From: Sphingomonas sp. ERG5
GTDB lineage: Bacteria; Pseudomonadota; Alphaproteobacteria; Sphingomonadales; Sphingomonadaceae
Assembly: GCF_000803065.1 (NCBI RefSeq)
Contig: NZ_JSXI01000016.1
Location: 186,001-250,000, forward strand
DNA: 64,000 nt
Reading direction: 5' to 3'
A program made the position numbers and the translations under genes. The notes below the pieces were generated by a model. It saw only the letters and a program-made list of their open reading frames with translations. It ran no database searches and was not told where the DNA came from. Below are positions 8,822 through 18,547 of this stretch, piece by piece; positions within the stretch are counted from its first letter, which is position 1; each line of letters opens with the position of its first letter.

Positions 8822-9313
8822 GCGCAGGGCGCCCGGTCCCGGCGTGGCGCCTTTGTGAAACAGGTGTCACAAGGTGCGCCAGGTCGGTCACGCATCATCC
8901 TTCTTCGCGCGCGGTCCAAATGGCGTGGGGCGTCGGTCATCGACGATTCAACACCGCCGGCACCTCTGCCAATGTCGCCGGCAATGGATGCACGCTCGCG
9001 TCCGCGGCGCTCTTTCGCATCATGAAGATCGAACAGTCGTTCATCGGCACCGGCGCATCCCACCGGGCAGTGCCGCCGCATCTCTCCACACCGGCAAAAT
9101 ATCGGATCGTCGTGCGGATCGGGGCTGCTTCGCCATTTCCCGATATTCCCGCAGCGCACCGGCAAAATTCCCGTGCCGCTCCATCGAAATTCCCGCAGGA
9201 TTTCCCGCAGATTCCCGCAGAACGCCCAAAAAAGCATTGTCCCGCAGCAAGTCCCGCAGCTGCGGGAAAATGCTGACAGCGCGGCAGGTTTTCGCGCCTG
9301 CCGCAGTGCCCGG
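8822..9313. other. Intergenic region with CCCGCAG repeats, convergent between ridA and hutD
   Basis: 492 bases between converging genes. No supported coding frame. Bases 8848-8880 can fold into an imperfect hairpin (GGCGCCTTTGTGA / TCACAAGGTGCGCC) that may end the ridA transcript. Bases 9140-9267 carry six CCCGCAG copies and one perfect 16-bp palindrome, described separately. Confidence 0.5.
9146..9267. repeat. Cluster of CCCGCAG repeats ending in a perfect 16-bp palindrome
   Basis: The heptamer CCCGCAG occurs at about 9148, 9192, 9204, 9213, 9241 and 9253, mostly as TTCCCGCAG. The last copy is followed at once by its complement, making the perfect palindrome TCCCGCAGCTGCGGGA at 9252-9267. 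It lies 47 bases downstream of the hutD stop. It may be a protein-binding array, a stem-forming mRNA end, or a local simple repeat. Confidence 0.6.
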
Positions 9314-9889
9314 TTACGCCGGGCGTATGGCGATCAGCAGCCCCGATCCGGTAACGTCGAGCATTTGGTCTTCGCCGCTGCCTGCGCCCATCAGCAGCGC
9401 GTCGAACCGGTCAAGCCGGCTGGCCGTCGCCCCGCACCGGATCTCCATGTCGCTGGTCGCGATCAGGACATGGACCGCAGCCAGGTCAGCCGCGATGCGG
9501 ATCGTGCCGGCCGGCTGATGCCGGATCGCGCCGGTGAACAGGCCGCGCCGGACCATCAGGTTCAGGTCGGTGACGGGGCCGTCGACTGGCTTGCCGTTCA
9601 CGGCCACGTCGCCGGGAAAGGGGTGGGCGGCGGTTTCCGGCGTCAGCGTGACTGGCTCGCCCGCGCCGAAATCGAGTTCGAGCCGCCCCTGAAGCACCAT
9701 GAGCGTGCGGTCGATGTCCGCGAAGGAAGAGAAGGGCCCCGCTTCGCGGACTTCGGCCATGCTCAGCCGCCAGTCGAAATCATCCATCGTGCTACCGGCG
9801 GGAAAGGTGCAGATGTCCCGCGTGACGCCGCCGCCATTCTTCCACGGGCGCGCGACGCGATCGGCGGCACGAAGGATGTCGTGCTTCAT
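9314..9889 (-). CDS. hutD: HutD family protein
   Basis: 191 residues, normal for HutD, a double-cupin protein found in hut operons. Visible family features: start [21 protein letters not shown] (WKNGGG is the signature), [29 protein letters not shown] and [15 protein letters not shown]. HutD is proposed to buffer histidine breakdown intermediates, but its biochemical role is unsettled. It is the last gene of the hutI-H-G-U-D run, and its ATG overlaps the hutU stop by four bases (ATGA), so it is translationally coupled. Confidence 0.9.
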   Translation of the reverse strand: MKHDILRAADRVARPWKNGGGVTRDICTFPAGSTMDDFDWRLSMAEVREAGPFSSFADIDRTLMVLQGRLELDFGAGEPVTLTPETAAHPFPGDVAVNGKPVDGPVTDLNLMVRRGLFTGAIRHQPAGTIRIAADLAAVHVLIATSDMEIRCGATASRLDRFDALLMGAGSGEDQMLDVTGSGLLIAIRPA

Positions 9890-11553
9890 CCCAGGATACC
9901 AGGCAGGTCTAGACCCTTTTCCCGTGCGCAGTCGAGCGCGATGTCATAGCCCGCATCGGCATGGCGCATCACGCCGGTGGCGGGGTCGTTCCACAGCACG
10001 CGCTCCAGCCGCTGCGCGGCTTCGGGGGTGCCGTCGGCGACGATCACCATGCCGGAATGCTGCGAATAACCCATGCCGACGCCGCCGCCATGATGCAGCG
10101 ACACCCAGGTCGCGCCCGATGCGGTATTGAGCAGCGCATTGAGCAAGGGCCAGTCTGACACTGCGTCGGATCCGTCCCGCATCGCTTCGGTCTCGCGGTT
10201 GGGGCTGGCGACCGAACCGCTGTCGAGATGATCGCGGCCGATCACCACTGGCGCCTTGAGCTCACCGCTGGCGACCATTTCGTTGAACGCGAGACCCAGG
10301 CGATGGCGATCGCCGAGGCCGACCCAGCAGATCCGTGCCGGCAAGCCCTGGAAGTGGATCTTCTCCCGCGCCATGTCGAGCCAGCGGTGGAGGTGTGCGT
10401 TGTCGGGCAGCAATTCCTTCACCTTGGCGTCGGTCTTGTAGATATCCTCCGGATCGCCCGACAGCGCCACCCAGCGGAACGGGCCGATGCCGCGGCAGAA
10501 CAGCGGGCGGATATAGGCGGGGACGAAGCCGGGGAAATCGAACGCGTTGGCGACGCCTTCGTCCTTCGCCACCTGGCGGATATTATTGCCGTAATCGACC
10601 GTCGGCACGCCCGCTTGCTGGAAGTCGAGCATTGCCTGGACATGCACCGCCATCGACGCCTTGGCTGCCGCCGCGACCGCATCGGGCTCGCGTTCCCGGC
10701 GCTCGACCCATTCGGCGACGGTCCAGCCGGCGGGGAGATAGCCGTTGATCGGATCATGCGCCGAAGTCTGATCGGTCAGCAGGTCCGGGCGGATGCCGCG
10801 CCGAAACATCTCGGGCAGGATCTCGGCGGCATTGCCGAGCAGGCCGACCGAGATCGCCTTGCCCTCGGCCTTGGCCTGGTCGAGCAGCGCCAGCGCGTCG
10901 TCGATCGTCTCCGCCGCCTTGTCGAGATAGCCGGTGCGCAGCCGCATCTCGATGCGGCTCGGCTGGCATTCGATCGCCAGGCAGGATGCGCCCGCCATCA
11001 CCGCGGCAAGCGGCTGGGCGCCGCCCATGCCGCCCAGACCGGCGGTCAACAGCCAGCGGCCGGTCAGGTCGCCGTTATAATGCTGGCGGCCCATTTCGAC
11101 AAAGGTCTCGTACGTGCCCTGAACGATGCCTTGCGTGCCGATATAGATCCACGAACCCGCGGTCATCTGGCCGTACATCGCCAGGCCCTTGCGATCGAGC
11201 TCGTTGAAATGCTCCCAATTGGCCCATTTGGGCACCAGGTTGGAATTGGCGATGAGCACGCGCGGCGCATCCTTATGGGTGCGGAACACGCCGACCGGCT
11301 TGCCCGACTGAACCAGCAGCGTCTCGTTGTCTTCGAGGCGCCGGAGCGTCTCGACGATCCGGTCGAAGCTTTGCCAGTCGCGCGCGGCGCGGCCGATGCC
11401 GCCATAGACGACCAGCTCTTCGGGGCGCTCGGCGACATCGGGATGGAGATTGTTCATCAGCATCCGCAACGGGGCTTCGGTCAGCCAGCTTTTCGCCGAA
11501 AGCTCGGTGCCGGTGGCGGCGCGGATGACGCGGCTATTGTCGATACGGCTCAT
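9886..11553 (-). CDS. hutU: Urocanate hydratase
   Basis: 555 residues, the standard length. Converts urocanate to 4-imidazolone-5-propionate with NAD+ as a tightly bound electrophile. Diagnostic stretches include [24 protein letters not shown] near the start, [14 protein letters not shown] (nucleotide-binding region), [20 protein letters not shown], and [17 protein letters not shown] near the C-terminus. AAGGA precedes the ATG. It follows hutG after a 15-base gap and overlaps hutD by four bases. Cytoplasmic; second step of histidine degradation. Confidence 0.97.
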   Translation of the reverse strand: MSRIDNSRVIRAATGTELSAKSWLTEAPLRMLMNNLHPDVAERPEELVVYGGIGRAARDWQSFDRIVETLRRLEDNETLLVQSGKPVGVFRTHKDAPRVLIANSNLVPKWANWEHFNELDRKGLAMYGQMTAGSWIYIGTQGIVQGTYETFVEMGRQHYNGDLTGRWLLTAGLGGMGGAQPLAAVMAGASCLAIECQPSRIEMRLRTGYLDKAAETIDDALALLDQAKAEGKAISVGLLGNAAEILPEMFRRGIRPDLLTDQTSAHDPINGYLPAGWTVAEWVERREREPDAVAAAAKASMAVHVQAMLDFQQAGVPTVDYGNNIRQVAKDEGVANAFDFPGFVPAYIRPLFCRGIGPFRWVALSGDPEDIYKTDAKVKELLPDNAHLHRWLDMAREKIHFQGLPARICWVGLGDRHRLGLAFNEMVASGELKAPVVIGRDHLDSGSVASPNRETEAMRDGSDAVSDWPLLNALLNTASGATWVSLHHGGGVGMGYSQHSGMVIVADGTPEAAQRLERVLWNDPATGVMRHADAGYDIALDCAREKGLDLPGILG

Positions 11554-11568
11554 GGTGGCGGTCCTTTC

Positions 11569-12378
11569 TCAGGCGCGGGCGAAGGCGAGGCATGCCTTCA
11601 GGATATCGGTCAGGGTGGCGGCGAGCGGCGCCGCGAAATCGGGGTCGAACGGCGTCGGCCAGTTGGCGGGCGTCGGCGCGTCCGGCTCGGGCATATAGCC
11701 ACGGATCGCGAGCTCCATCTGGATGGTATGGACGCCCTCGTTCGGGCGGCTGTAGTGACGCGTTGTCCAGCCGCCCTTGAAGCGGCCGTTGAGGATATGG
11801 CTGTGCCCGCTCGCTGCGCAGATCGCCGCGACGGCGGCGGCCAGTTCGGGCGCGCAGGTGGTGCCGTCATTGGTGCCGATGTTGAACTGCGGCAACTCGC
11901 CCTCGAACAGGCGCGGAATGCGGCTGCGGATCGAATGCGCGTCGTAGAAGACGATGGTGGGATGGGTGGTGCGCAGCCGGGCGACTTCTCCGGCAAGCGC
12001 GGCGTGATAAGGGTCGAACCAGGTCGCGCGGCGGCGGGCGATCTCCGCTGCGTCGGGCGGAGTCGCGGCGTAAAGCGGCGCGCCGTCGAAATCGGTCGTC
12101 GGGCACAGCTCGGTCGTTGCTTGCCCCGGATAGAGCGACGCGCCCGATGGATCGCGGTTGCAGTCGATCACGCTGCGCGAGATGCGCGTGCGCACCGTGG
12201 TCGCGCCGAGCTCGCGCGCAAAGGCGTAGAGCTGGTCGATCCACCAATCGGCATCGCGCCGCGCCAGCCAGGGCGACACGAACTGGCCTTCAAGCTCGGG
12301 CGGCAACTCGGTCCCGGTGTGCGGGAACGCGATGATCAGCGGCGCCTCGCCACGATGGACCTCGAGCCAGTCGCTCAT
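11569..12378 (-). CDS. hutG: N-formylglutamate deformylase
   Basis: 269 residues from ATG 12378, whose ATGA overlaps the hutH stop; the frame stays open upstream into hutH but only as a shadow. Begins [26 protein letters not shown], with the metal-binding His of the zinc amidohydrolase fold, then [39 protein letters not shown] and a [11 protein letters not shown] segment. It hydrolyses N-formylglutamate to glutamate and formate, the last step of the five-enzyme hut route, and so needs HutF, which is present divergently. Confidence 0.95.
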   Translation of the reverse strand: MSDWLEVHRGEAPLIIAFPHTGTELPPELEGQFVSPWLARRDADWWIDQLYAFARELGATTVRTRISRSVIDCNRDPSGASLYPGQATTELCPTTDFDGAPLYAATPPDAAEIARRRATWFDPYHAALAGEVARLRTTHPTIVFYDAHSIRSRIPRLFEGELPQFNIGTNDGTTCAPELAAAVAAICAASGHSHILNGRFKGGWTTRHYSRPNEGVHTIQMELAIRGYMPEPDAPTPANWPTPFDPDFAAPLAATLTDILKACLAFARA

Positions 12379-13907
12379 GCCGTCACGCCGGGCAAGTCGA
12401 GCCCCGCCGCCTTGACCAGCGCGCCCGAGCGGATAAGCAGGTTCGCGGCTTCCATATCGGGATGGAAATGCCGGTCGTCGGTGAGCGTCGGCACCTCTCG
12501 GCGCAACCGCGCGCGCGCCGCTTCGAGCGCGGCGCTCGATGCCAGCGGGGCATGGAAATCGCAGCCCTGGCTGGCGGCGAGCAGTTCGATGCCGATCACC
12601 GCGCTGGCATTGGCGGTCATGTCGAGCAGTCGCCGTGCGCCATGCGCCGCCATCGACACATGATCCTCCTGATTGGCGGAGGTGGGGATCGAATCGACGC
12701 TCGCGGGATAGGCGCGCTGCTTGTTCTCGGACACGAGGGCGGCGGCGGTGACCTGCGGGATCATGAAGCCCGAATTGAGCCCCGGGCGCGGCGTGAGGAA
12801 AGCGGGCAGGCCGGACAATGCGGGATCGACCAGCATTGCGATCCGCCGTTCCGCGATCGACCCGATTTCGCACACCGCCAACGCGATCATGTCGGCGGCG
12901 AAGGCGACCGGCTCGGCATGGAAATTCCCGCCCGACAAGGCTTCGTCGGTCTCGGCGAAGATCAGCGGATTGTCCGACACGCCATTGGCTTCGGTCTCCA
13001 GCGTGAACGCGGCCTGGCGCAAGATGTCGAGCGCGGCGCCCATCACCTGGGGCTGGCAGCGCAGGCAATAGGGATCCTGCACGCGAGCATCGTCGACCAG
13101 ATGGCTGGCGCGGATCGCCGACCCTGCCATCAGTGTGCGCAGCGCATCGGCGGTTTCGATCTGGCCGCGATGCCGGCGCAGCGCCTGGATGCGCGGGTCG
13201 AACGGCGTATCCGATCCCTTGGCCGCTTCGGTCGAGAGCGCGCCGGTGACCAGCGCCGACTGGAACAGCCGCTCCGCCTCGAACAGTCCGGCAAGCGCAT
13301 TGGCGTTGGAGAATTGCGTGCCGTTGAGCAGCGCCAGCCCTTCCTTCGGGCCGAGTTCGAGCGGTGTGAGGCCCGCCTCCTTCAGCGCGATATCGGCGGG
13401 CTTCCGCGCATCGCCGATGATGATGTCGCCGACGCCGATCATCGCTGCGGCCATATGCGCCAGCGGTGCGAGGTCGCCACTCGCGCCGACCGAGCCCTGT
13501 GCCGGGATCATGGGGGTGAGGCCGAGGCGCAGCATAGCCTCAAGCAGTGCCACCGTTTCGGGCCGCACGCCGGATGCGCCCTGAGCGAGGCTGGCGAGCT
13601 TCAGCGCCATCATCAGGCGTATCACCGGCACCGGAGAGGGGTCGCCGGTCCCAGCGGCGTGGCTCAGCACGATGTTGCGCTGGAGCGTGGCGAGATCCTC
13701 ATCGCCGATGCGCACGCTCGCCAGCTTTCCGAAGCCGGTGTTGATGCCATAGACTGGCTGCCCCTTGGCGAGGATACGGGCAACGGCGTCCGCGCTGGCG
13801 CGGATCACCGATGCCGAAGCCGGATCGAGGCCAGCCGGAGCACCGCGATAGATGGCGCGCCATTGCGCCAGCGTCACAGCGCCGGGAACCAGGGTAATAT
13901 CGGTCAT
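12375..13907 (-). CDS. hutH: Histidine ammonia-lyase
   Basis: 510 residues. Deaminates histidine to urocanate. The Ala142-Ser143-Gly144 triad ([14 protein letters not shown]) that cyclises into the MIO electrophile is intact, and [11 protein letters not shown] carries the catalytic Tyr. Other family motifs: [32 protein letters not shown] and [11 protein letters not shown]. Its start overlaps the hutI stop by four bases and its stop overlaps the hutG start by four, which indicates tight translational coupling in the hutI-H-G-U-D operon. Confidence 0.97.
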   Translation of the reverse strand: MTDITLVPGAVTLAQWRAIYRGAPAGLDPASASVIRASADAVARILAKGQPVYGINTGFGKLASVRIGDEDLATLQRNIVLSHAAGTGDPSPVPVIRLMMALKLASLAQGASGVRPETVALLEAMLRLGLTPMIPAQGSVGASGDLAPLAHMAAAMIGVGDIIIGDARKPADIALKEAGLTPLELGPKEGLALLNGTQFSNANALAGLFEAERLFQSALVTGALSTEAAKGSDTPFDPRIQALRRHRGQIETADALRTLMAGSAIRASHLVDDARVQDPYCLRCQPQVMGAALDILRQAAFTLETEANGVSDNPLIFAETDEALSGGNFHAEPVAFAADMIALAVCEIGSIAERRIAMLVDPALSGLPAFLTPRPGLNSGFMIPQVTAAALVSENKQRAYPASVDSIPTSANQEDHVSMAAHGARRLLDMTANASAVIGIELLAASQGCDFHAPLASSAALEAARARLRREVPTLTDDRHFHPDMEAANLLIRSGALVKAAGLDLPGVTA

Positions 13908-15103
13908 TTGCCTCTCCAGACGCGGGCATGGAGCGGGTTCAGCCCCATGCGATAAACAAGCTCGGCGGGACGCTCGATGTCCCAGATCGCGAGGTCGCAG
14001 CTCTTGCCGGCCTCAAGCGTGCCGGTTTCTCCATGAAGACCAAGTGCGCGCGCGGCGTTGCGGGTGACACCGGCAAGGCATTCGTCGACGGTCAGCCGGA
14101 ACAGGGTCGCGGCCATGTTCATGGTGAGCAGCAGCGAGGTCAGCGGTGACGTGCCCGGATTACAATCGGTGGCGATCGCTATCGCTATGCCGGCTGCACG
14201 CAACGCGTCGATCGGCGGCAGTTTCGTCTCGCGTACGAAATAGAAAGCCCCGGGCAGCAAGGTCGCGACGGTGCCGGCCCGGGCCATTGCGGCGATGCCG
14301 TCATCGTCGAGATATTCGAGGTGATCGGCGGAAAGCGCACCGTAGCGCGCGGCCAGCGCCGCACCGTGGAGGTTGGACAGCTGTTCGGCATGGAGCTTGA
14401 CCGGAAGTCCCCGCGCTGCCGCGGCTTCGAAAACACGCTGTGTCTGTGCCGCGGAAAAACCGATGCCTTCGCAAAACGCATCGACCGCGTCGGCCAGGCC
14501 GGCATCGGCGACCGCCGGGATCATCGCGTTGCAAACCGAGTCGATATATCCGTCCGGGTCGCCCGCATATTCGGGCGGCAGCGCATGAGCGCCGAGAAAG
14601 GTCGTGGCGACGCGCACTGGCCGATGCGTGCCGAGCGCGCGTGCCGCGCGCAGCATGCGCAGTTCGGCATCGAGCGCGAGGCCATAGCCCGATTTGATCT
14701 CGATGGTGGTGACCCCCTCGGCGATCAATGCATCGAGGCGGGGGAGGGCGGAGGCGACGAGTTGTTCTTCGCTCGCGGCGCGTGTTGCCTTCATCGTCGA
14801 GACGATGCCGCCGCCGGCGCGCGCGATTTCTTCATAGGAGGCGCCGTTGAGCCGCAATTCGAATTCATGTGCGCGATCGCCGCCATGGACGAGATGGGTG
14901 TGGCAATCGATCAGGCCGGGCGTGATCCATCGGCCCGCGCAGTCGATCGTCTCAAGGGCGTCAAAACCGGGGGCATCCGCCACAGCGCCGGCATAGACGA
15001 TTCGCCCGGCGCTGGCGGCGATAACGCCCTTGTCCTCGATACCAAGGCCATTGCCCGCCATCGTTGCGAGGCGCGCATTGGTCCAGATCCTGTCACACTG
15101 CAT
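13904..15103 (-). CDS. hutI: Imidazolonepropionase
   Basis: 399 residues from ATG 15103, preferred because GGGGA sits 8 bases upstream; an in-frame TTG two codons earlier is too close to it. An amidohydrolase-fold metalloenzyme: [20 protein letters not shown] has the HxH metal pair, [12 protein letters not shown] and [11 protein letters not shown] follow, [10 protein letters not shown] holds the catalytic Asp, and the protein ends in a [15 protein letters not shown] strand. It opens imidazolone-propionate to N-formimidoylglutamate. First gene of the leftward hut operon, divergent from hutF across a HutC-type operator. Confidence 0.95.
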   Translation of the reverse strand: MQCDRIWTNARLATMAGNGLGIEDKGVIAASAGRIVYAGAVADAPGFDALETIDCAGRWITPGLIDCHTHLVHGGDRAHEFELRLNGASYEEIARAGGGIVSTMKATRAASEEQLVASALPRLDALIAEGVTTIEIKSGYGLALDAELRMLRAARALGTHRPVRVATTFLGAHALPPEYAGDPDGYIDSVCNAMIPAVADAGLADAVDAFCEGIGFSAAQTQRVFEAAAARGLPVKLHAEQLSNLHGAALAARYGALSADHLEYLDDDGIAAMARAGTVATLLPGAFYFVRETKLPPIDALRAAGIAIAIATDCNPGTSPLTSLLLTMNMAATLFRLTVDECLAGVTRNAARALGLHGETGTLEAGKSCDLAIWDIERPAELVYRMGLNPLHARVWRGK

Positions 15104-15159
15104 GCGCAATTTCCCCGTCCGGGATCACTGAAGTCGATCATTGCACCGCCGCGCTAGAA

Positions 15160-15169
15160 TGTATAGACA
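15160..15169. promoter_or_regulatory. Predicted HutC operator between hutI and hutF
   Basis: TGTATAGACA is a near-palindrome with the GT-N-TA-N-AC core known for operators of the HutC subfamily of GntR regulators. It is the only such site noticed in the 93-base divergent spacer, 28 bases before the hutF start and 57 before hutI. With hutC as second gene of the rightward unit, this fits repression of both arms with relief by urocanate. Confidence 0.6.
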
Positions 15170-15196
15170 TAAAACCACAGGAGGCCAGAAACGACC

Positions 15197-16573
15197 ATGA
15201 CTGTCGACGCCGAACCGGCTGTGAGCCATCACTTCGCATCCGTGCTTCTGGCCGATGGCTGGGCCCGGAATGTCCGTTTGTCGGTCAGCAATGGCCTGAT
15301 CACCGCGATCGAGCGCGAGGTCCCGGTCGCTCCGGGCGATGAACGGCATCAGGTTGCCGTGCCGGGCATGCCCAACCTCCACAGCCATGCCTTTCAACGT
15401 GGCATGGCCGGCCTTGCCGAGGTGCGCGGCGCGAGCGACGACAGTTTCTGGACCTGGCGCGAGGTCATGTACCGATTCGTCGATCGGCTCTCGCCCGACG
15501 ATCTCCGCGTGATCGCGTCGCTCGCCTATCTGGAGATGCTGGAGAGCGGCTTCACCCGTGTCGGCGAGTTTCACTATCTCCACCATGACCGCGACGGCAC
15601 GCCCTTCGCCGATCCGATCGAGATGAGCGCTGCGATCTTCGCCGCTGCCGGGGAGACCGGCATCGGGCTGACGCATCTGCCGGTGTTCTACGCGCATTCC
15701 GGTTTTGGCGGCGCGATGCCCGGCACGGGGCAGCGGCGCTTCCTGCATGATCCCGACGGTTTTGCGCAATTGCTTGATCGGCTTCGCGTCGCGGCGGCAC
15801 CGTTGGACGACGCGATCATTGGCCTTGCCCCGCACAGCCTGCGCGCCGTGACGCTGGAAGAACTCCGCCTGCTGGTGGATCTCGCCGGAGCGGCGCCGAT
15901 CCACATCCATATCGCCGAGCAGGTGAAGGAGGTTGAGGATTGCATCGCCTGGAGCGGCGCGCGGCCGGTCGAATGGCTGCTCGATCATGCCGCGGTCGAT
16001 CGTCGCTGGTGCCTGGTCCACGCCACGCACGTCACCGACGCGGAAGCGAAAGCCATTGCCGCCAGCGGTGCGGTGGTTGGCCTGTGCCCCATCACCGAAG
16101 CCAATCTCGGCGACGGCATTTTTCCCGCGCAACCGTTTCTGGCAGCGGGCGGCGCTTATGGCATCGGATCGGATTCGAACGTTCTGATCGATGCGACGGA
16201 GGAAATGCGCCTGCTCGAATATGGCCAGCGGCTGGCCGGTCTCAAGCGCAACGCGCTCGCGCGCGGGCCGGGCGGGTCGACGGGGCAGGACATTTATCTC
16301 GCCGCGCTTGCGGGCGGTGGGCAGGCACTTGGCGTCGATCCGACGATTGCCGTGGGGCAGGCCGCTGATTTCGTCACGCTCGACCGGTCCAATCCCAGCC
16401 TGATCGGTCGCGAAGAAGGTGCGCTGCTCGACGCGCTGGTGTTCGCCGGCGGGCGGTCGGCGATCGATTCGGTCTGGCGTCGCGGCCGCAAGCTGGTTAG
16501 CGGCGGCCGTCACCTGAGTCGCGACCCGATCGTCGCGAACTATCGGCGGGTGCTGGAGAAACTGATCCTGTGA
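15197..16573 (+). CDS. hutF: N-formimidoylglutamate deiminase
   Basis: 458 residues, standard for HutF. Converts N-formimidoyl-L-glutamate to N-formylglutamate and ammonia. Amidohydrolase fold: VPGMPNLHSHAFQRGMAGLAEVRG has the HxH metal site, FTRVGEFHYLHHD, IHIHIAEQVKEVEDC and WCLVHATHV carry further ligands, and AYGIGSDSNVLID supplies the Asp. AGGAGG precedes the ATG. Presence of HutF plus HutG defines the five-step branch. The stop overlaps the hutC GTG start by four bases. Confidence 0.96.
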   Translation: MTVDAEPAVSHHFASVLLADGWARNVRLSVSNGLITAIEREVPVAPGDERHQVAVPGMPNLHSHAFQRGMAGLAEVRGASDDSFWTWREVMYRFVDRLSPDDLRVIASLAYLEMLESGFTRVGEFHYLHHDRDGTPFADPIEMSAAIFAAAGETGIGLTHLPVFYAHSGFGGAMPGTGQRRFLHDPDGFAQLLDRLRVAAAPLDDAIIGLAPHSLRAVTLEELRLLVDLAGAAPIHIHIAEQVKEVEDCIAWSGARPVEWLLDHAAVDRRWCLVHATHVTDAEAKAIAASGAVVGLCPITEANLGDGIFPAQPFLAAGGAYGIGSDSNVLIDATEEMRLLEYGQRLAGLKRNALARGPGGSTGQDIYLAALAGGGQALGVDPTIAVGQAADFVTLDRSNPSLIGREEGALLDALVFAGGRSAIDSVWRRGRKLVSGGRHLSRDPIVANYRRVLEKLIL

Positions 16574-17286
16574 CCCTGTCGCTGCATGAACGCATTCGCA
16601 CCGACATCGAGGCGGGCATTCTTTCCGGCAAGCTCGCGCCGGACCAGCGCATCCCGGTCGAGCATGAATTGATGCAGACATATGGCTGCTCGCGCATGAC
16701 CGTGAACAAGGCGTTGTCGGCGCTGGTTGCCGCCGGTCTCATTGATCGCCGCAAGCGCGCGGGATCGTTCGTCGCGCGGCCCAAGGTCGATTCGATGGTC
16801 CTCGACGTGCCGGACCTGGCCGCCGAAGTGGCGAAGCGCGGCGGCGTATATCGCTACCGGCTTCTCACGCGCATGGTGCGTGCGCCCGATCGCGACAATA
16901 GTGAAGAGCGGGCATTGGCCGGGACCGGAAGGTTGCTCCAGATCGACGGCGTTCATCTCGCCGACGGCGTGCCGCTGGCGGTCGAGCGCCGCCTGATCAG
17001 CCTGAACGCGGTACCGGCGATCGAGGAGATCGACCCCGAAGTCGAATCTCCCGGCGGCTGGTTGCTGCGTCATGTGCCCTGGACCGAAGCGGAGACCCGT
17101 ATTTCCGCGGTGTCGGCGGAGGGCGAAACCGCAGCCTTGCTCGGGGTCGATCCGACAACACCCTGCCTGTTGGTCGAGCGCCAGACCTGGCGCGGCAAGG
17201 AACGCGTCACCTCAGTGCAGCAATGCTTTCTCGGCGACCAATATAGCCTGGTCGCCCGGTTCGGGCACGGCGTGCCGGCGAAGTAA
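16570..17286 (+). CDS. hutC: GntR-family repressor of the hut genes
   Basis: 238 residues, GTG start inside the hutF stop (GTGA overlap). Residues 1-70 are the winged HTH (LHERIRTDIEAGILSGKLAPDQRIPVEHELMQ split over a typical GntR layout, GCSRMTVNKALSAL, GLIDRRKRAGSFVA). Residues about 85-235 are the UTRA effector domain, which binds urocanate in HutC proteins. Operon position with hutF and the GT-N-TA-N-AC site upstream support the HutC role. A convergent spacer with a palindrome follows. Confidence 0.93.
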   Translation: MTLSLHERIRTDIEAGILSGKLAPDQRIPVEHELMQTYGCSRMTVNKALSALVAAGLIDRRKRAGSFVARPKVDSMVLDVPDLAAEVAKRGGVYRYRLLTRMVRAPDRDNSEERALAGTGRLLQIDGVHLADGVPLAVERRLISLNAVPAIEEIDPEVESPGGWLLRHVPWTEAETRISAVSAEGETAALLGVDPTTPCLLVERQTWRGKERVTSVQQCFLGDQYSLVARFGHGVPAK

Positions 17287-17479
17287 GTTGACGCTTGCGA
17301 CTTGGCACTACGCTAGGTCAGCCTTTGCGCCGATGGCGCTGTGGCAACGATGTTTTTTGACATTGGGAAAGAGCGAGCCGGCATCGGTCCGGCGACGAAA
17401 GACATGCCCGTTGCTGCGTGATGGTTGAATCACCGTCGGCGATAGGGGCGAGCGGTTGCAGCTGTGGAAGGAGCAGCGA

Positions 17480-17512
17480 GAGATATGTTACACCGGTAGT
17501 GTAACATATCTC
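17480..17512. promoter_or_regulatory. Perfect 14-bp inverted repeat, TetR-type operator candidate
   Basis: Arms GAGATATGTTACAC and GTGTAACATATCTC around a CGGTA spacer. The TTACAC-N5-GTGTAA core and arm length resemble autoregulatory operators of TetR regulators. No U-tract follows, so it is a weak candidate for an intrinsic terminator. Confidence 0.5.
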
Positions 17513-17581
17513 CTCCGTCGCCGACAGAAGGGGTTTATATAATAGTTATATATATCAGCTATTTAATATGATTCCGATGAC

Positions 17582-17610
17582 TTGGGACGCCCCCGGGCAT
17601 TTGCCAAAGC
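17582..17610 (+). pseudogene. Possible N-terminal remnant of a TetR-family gene
   Basis: The codons from TTG 17582 read LGRPRAFAK, close to the (R)GRPRAFD motif that opens many TetR regulators. An ATG at 17568 is one reading frame off, as if one base were lost. The similarity is only about eight residues; after that the sequence is the end of the opposite-strand reductase gene. The call rests mainly on its position behind the palindrome and AT-rich promoter-like stretch. Confidence 0.3.
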
Positions 17611-18390
17611 CTACGCGCCGGGCCTTGCCGTTATGCGCGACAGGATTTCGTCGAGACCCTCGCTGAGGCTGGCGAACAGCCCGAGATCCGAAACATGTTT
17701 CAGCAGTTGCTCGTTCAACCCGCCCAGCGTCGCGTGGTCCGCCGCGAGCGCCGCGAAACTCTGGTCCGGTGCCTCGATCGCCGTTCTGGAGAGACCGTCG
17801 AAAATGCTCGCGACATAATGGCGGGCTTGCGCTTCGGTCACGCCATTGTGCGTCAGCCAGGAGGAAATGGCCCCCGCGAACGCCAGATAGGACGCCATCG
17901 TCCCAGTTGCGGCGGTCAGCGCGTCGAACACCTCCGGCCGGTCCACCTGGATCGATGTGCCGGTGCGGTCGAACAATGCTGCGGCGATCGGGTCGGGTGG
18001 AAAGATCGCGGTGGGGCCTCGCCCAAGCGCGACTGAGGGAAGCGGCACGGCTTTCGAGACGGTCGGTGCCGGGTTGGCCAGACCGGTCAGTGCGTCGAGC
18101 GACAGCGTCGCGATCAGGCTGATGACATGATGGTCCGCCCGGAACCGCAGCGCAGGGATGACGTCCCGCGCGATCTGCGGCCGCACCGCCAAAATGACCA
18201 CGTCGCTCTCGTCCAGCACCGCCTGGTTGGAGGCAGCAACGCGAACATGCGGGAATTCCTGTGCGAGCGCGGTGGAGATGGCGACACTGCGCGGCGAGAC
18301 ATGGATCACGCCCTGATCGGCGAAGCTCGTGCCCAGGCCGTGGATGATCGCCGATGTGATGGCGCCGGTGCCGATAAAACCAAGTCTCAT
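17611..18390 (-). CDS. Pyrroline-5-carboxylate reductase-like NADP-binding protein
   Basis: 259 residues from ATG 18390, which has GGAG 6 bases upstream; a longer in-frame extension lacks support. N-terminal Rossmann fold MRLGFIGTGAITSAIIHGLG binds NADP, followed by DESDVVILAVRPQIARDV and a SKAVPLPSVALGRGP segment typical of ProC relatives. The C-terminal helical domain (about 165-259) is diverged and lacks an obvious GSGPAY-type dimerisation motif, so the substrate may not be pyrroline-5-carboxylate. Convergent with hutC and separated by an unusual spacer. Confidence 0.75.
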   Translation of the reverse strand: MRLGFIGTGAITSAIIHGLGTSFADQGVIHVSPRSVAISTALAQEFPHVRVAASNQAVLDESDVVILAVRPQIARDVIPALRFRADHHVISLIATLSLDALTGLANPAPTVSKAVPLPSVALGRGPTAIFPPDPIAAALFDRTGTSIQVDRPEVFDALTAATGTMASYLAFAGAISSWLTHNGVTEAQARHYVASIFDGLSRTAIEAPDQSFAALAADHATLGGLNEQLLKHVSDLGLFASLSEGLDEILSRITARPGA

Positions 18391-18547
18391 ATCATGCTCC
18401 GGGCCTGGGATGACCGCGACGGGGTCTGCGGTGCTCACAACGCGAAGATCATGATCGGGTCAAGTCGCGTGGCGTTGGCAAAAATGAAGGTTTGCGAATG
18501 GAGGAAGCGGAACGCTATCCCCTCTATCCCGGGGTGAGAGAGCATGA

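Larger units (their letters stand above)
17287..17610. other. Convergent intergenic region with palindrome, AT-rich promoter-like stretch and possible gene scar
   Basis: 324 bases between hutC and the convergent reductase gene, which need no promoter here. It still holds a perfect 14-bp inverted repeat (17480-17512), then an AT-rich stretch at 17536-17570 with TATAATAG, then at 17582 a short rightward frame reading LGRPRAFAK, like the start of a TetR protein. This looks like the operator, promoter and first codons of a lost regulator gene. Confidence 0.45.

Noticed and set aside
10228-12663. 811-codon open frame on the plus strand
   Set aside because: It is antisense to hutU, hutG and part of hutH, which have full family motifs. 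Long antisense frames are common in GC-rich codon-biased DNA.
11569-13068. Long upstream extension of the hutG frame
   Set aside because: The extension runs out of frame through hutH; ATG 12378 with the ATGA overlap and family start is the real beginning.
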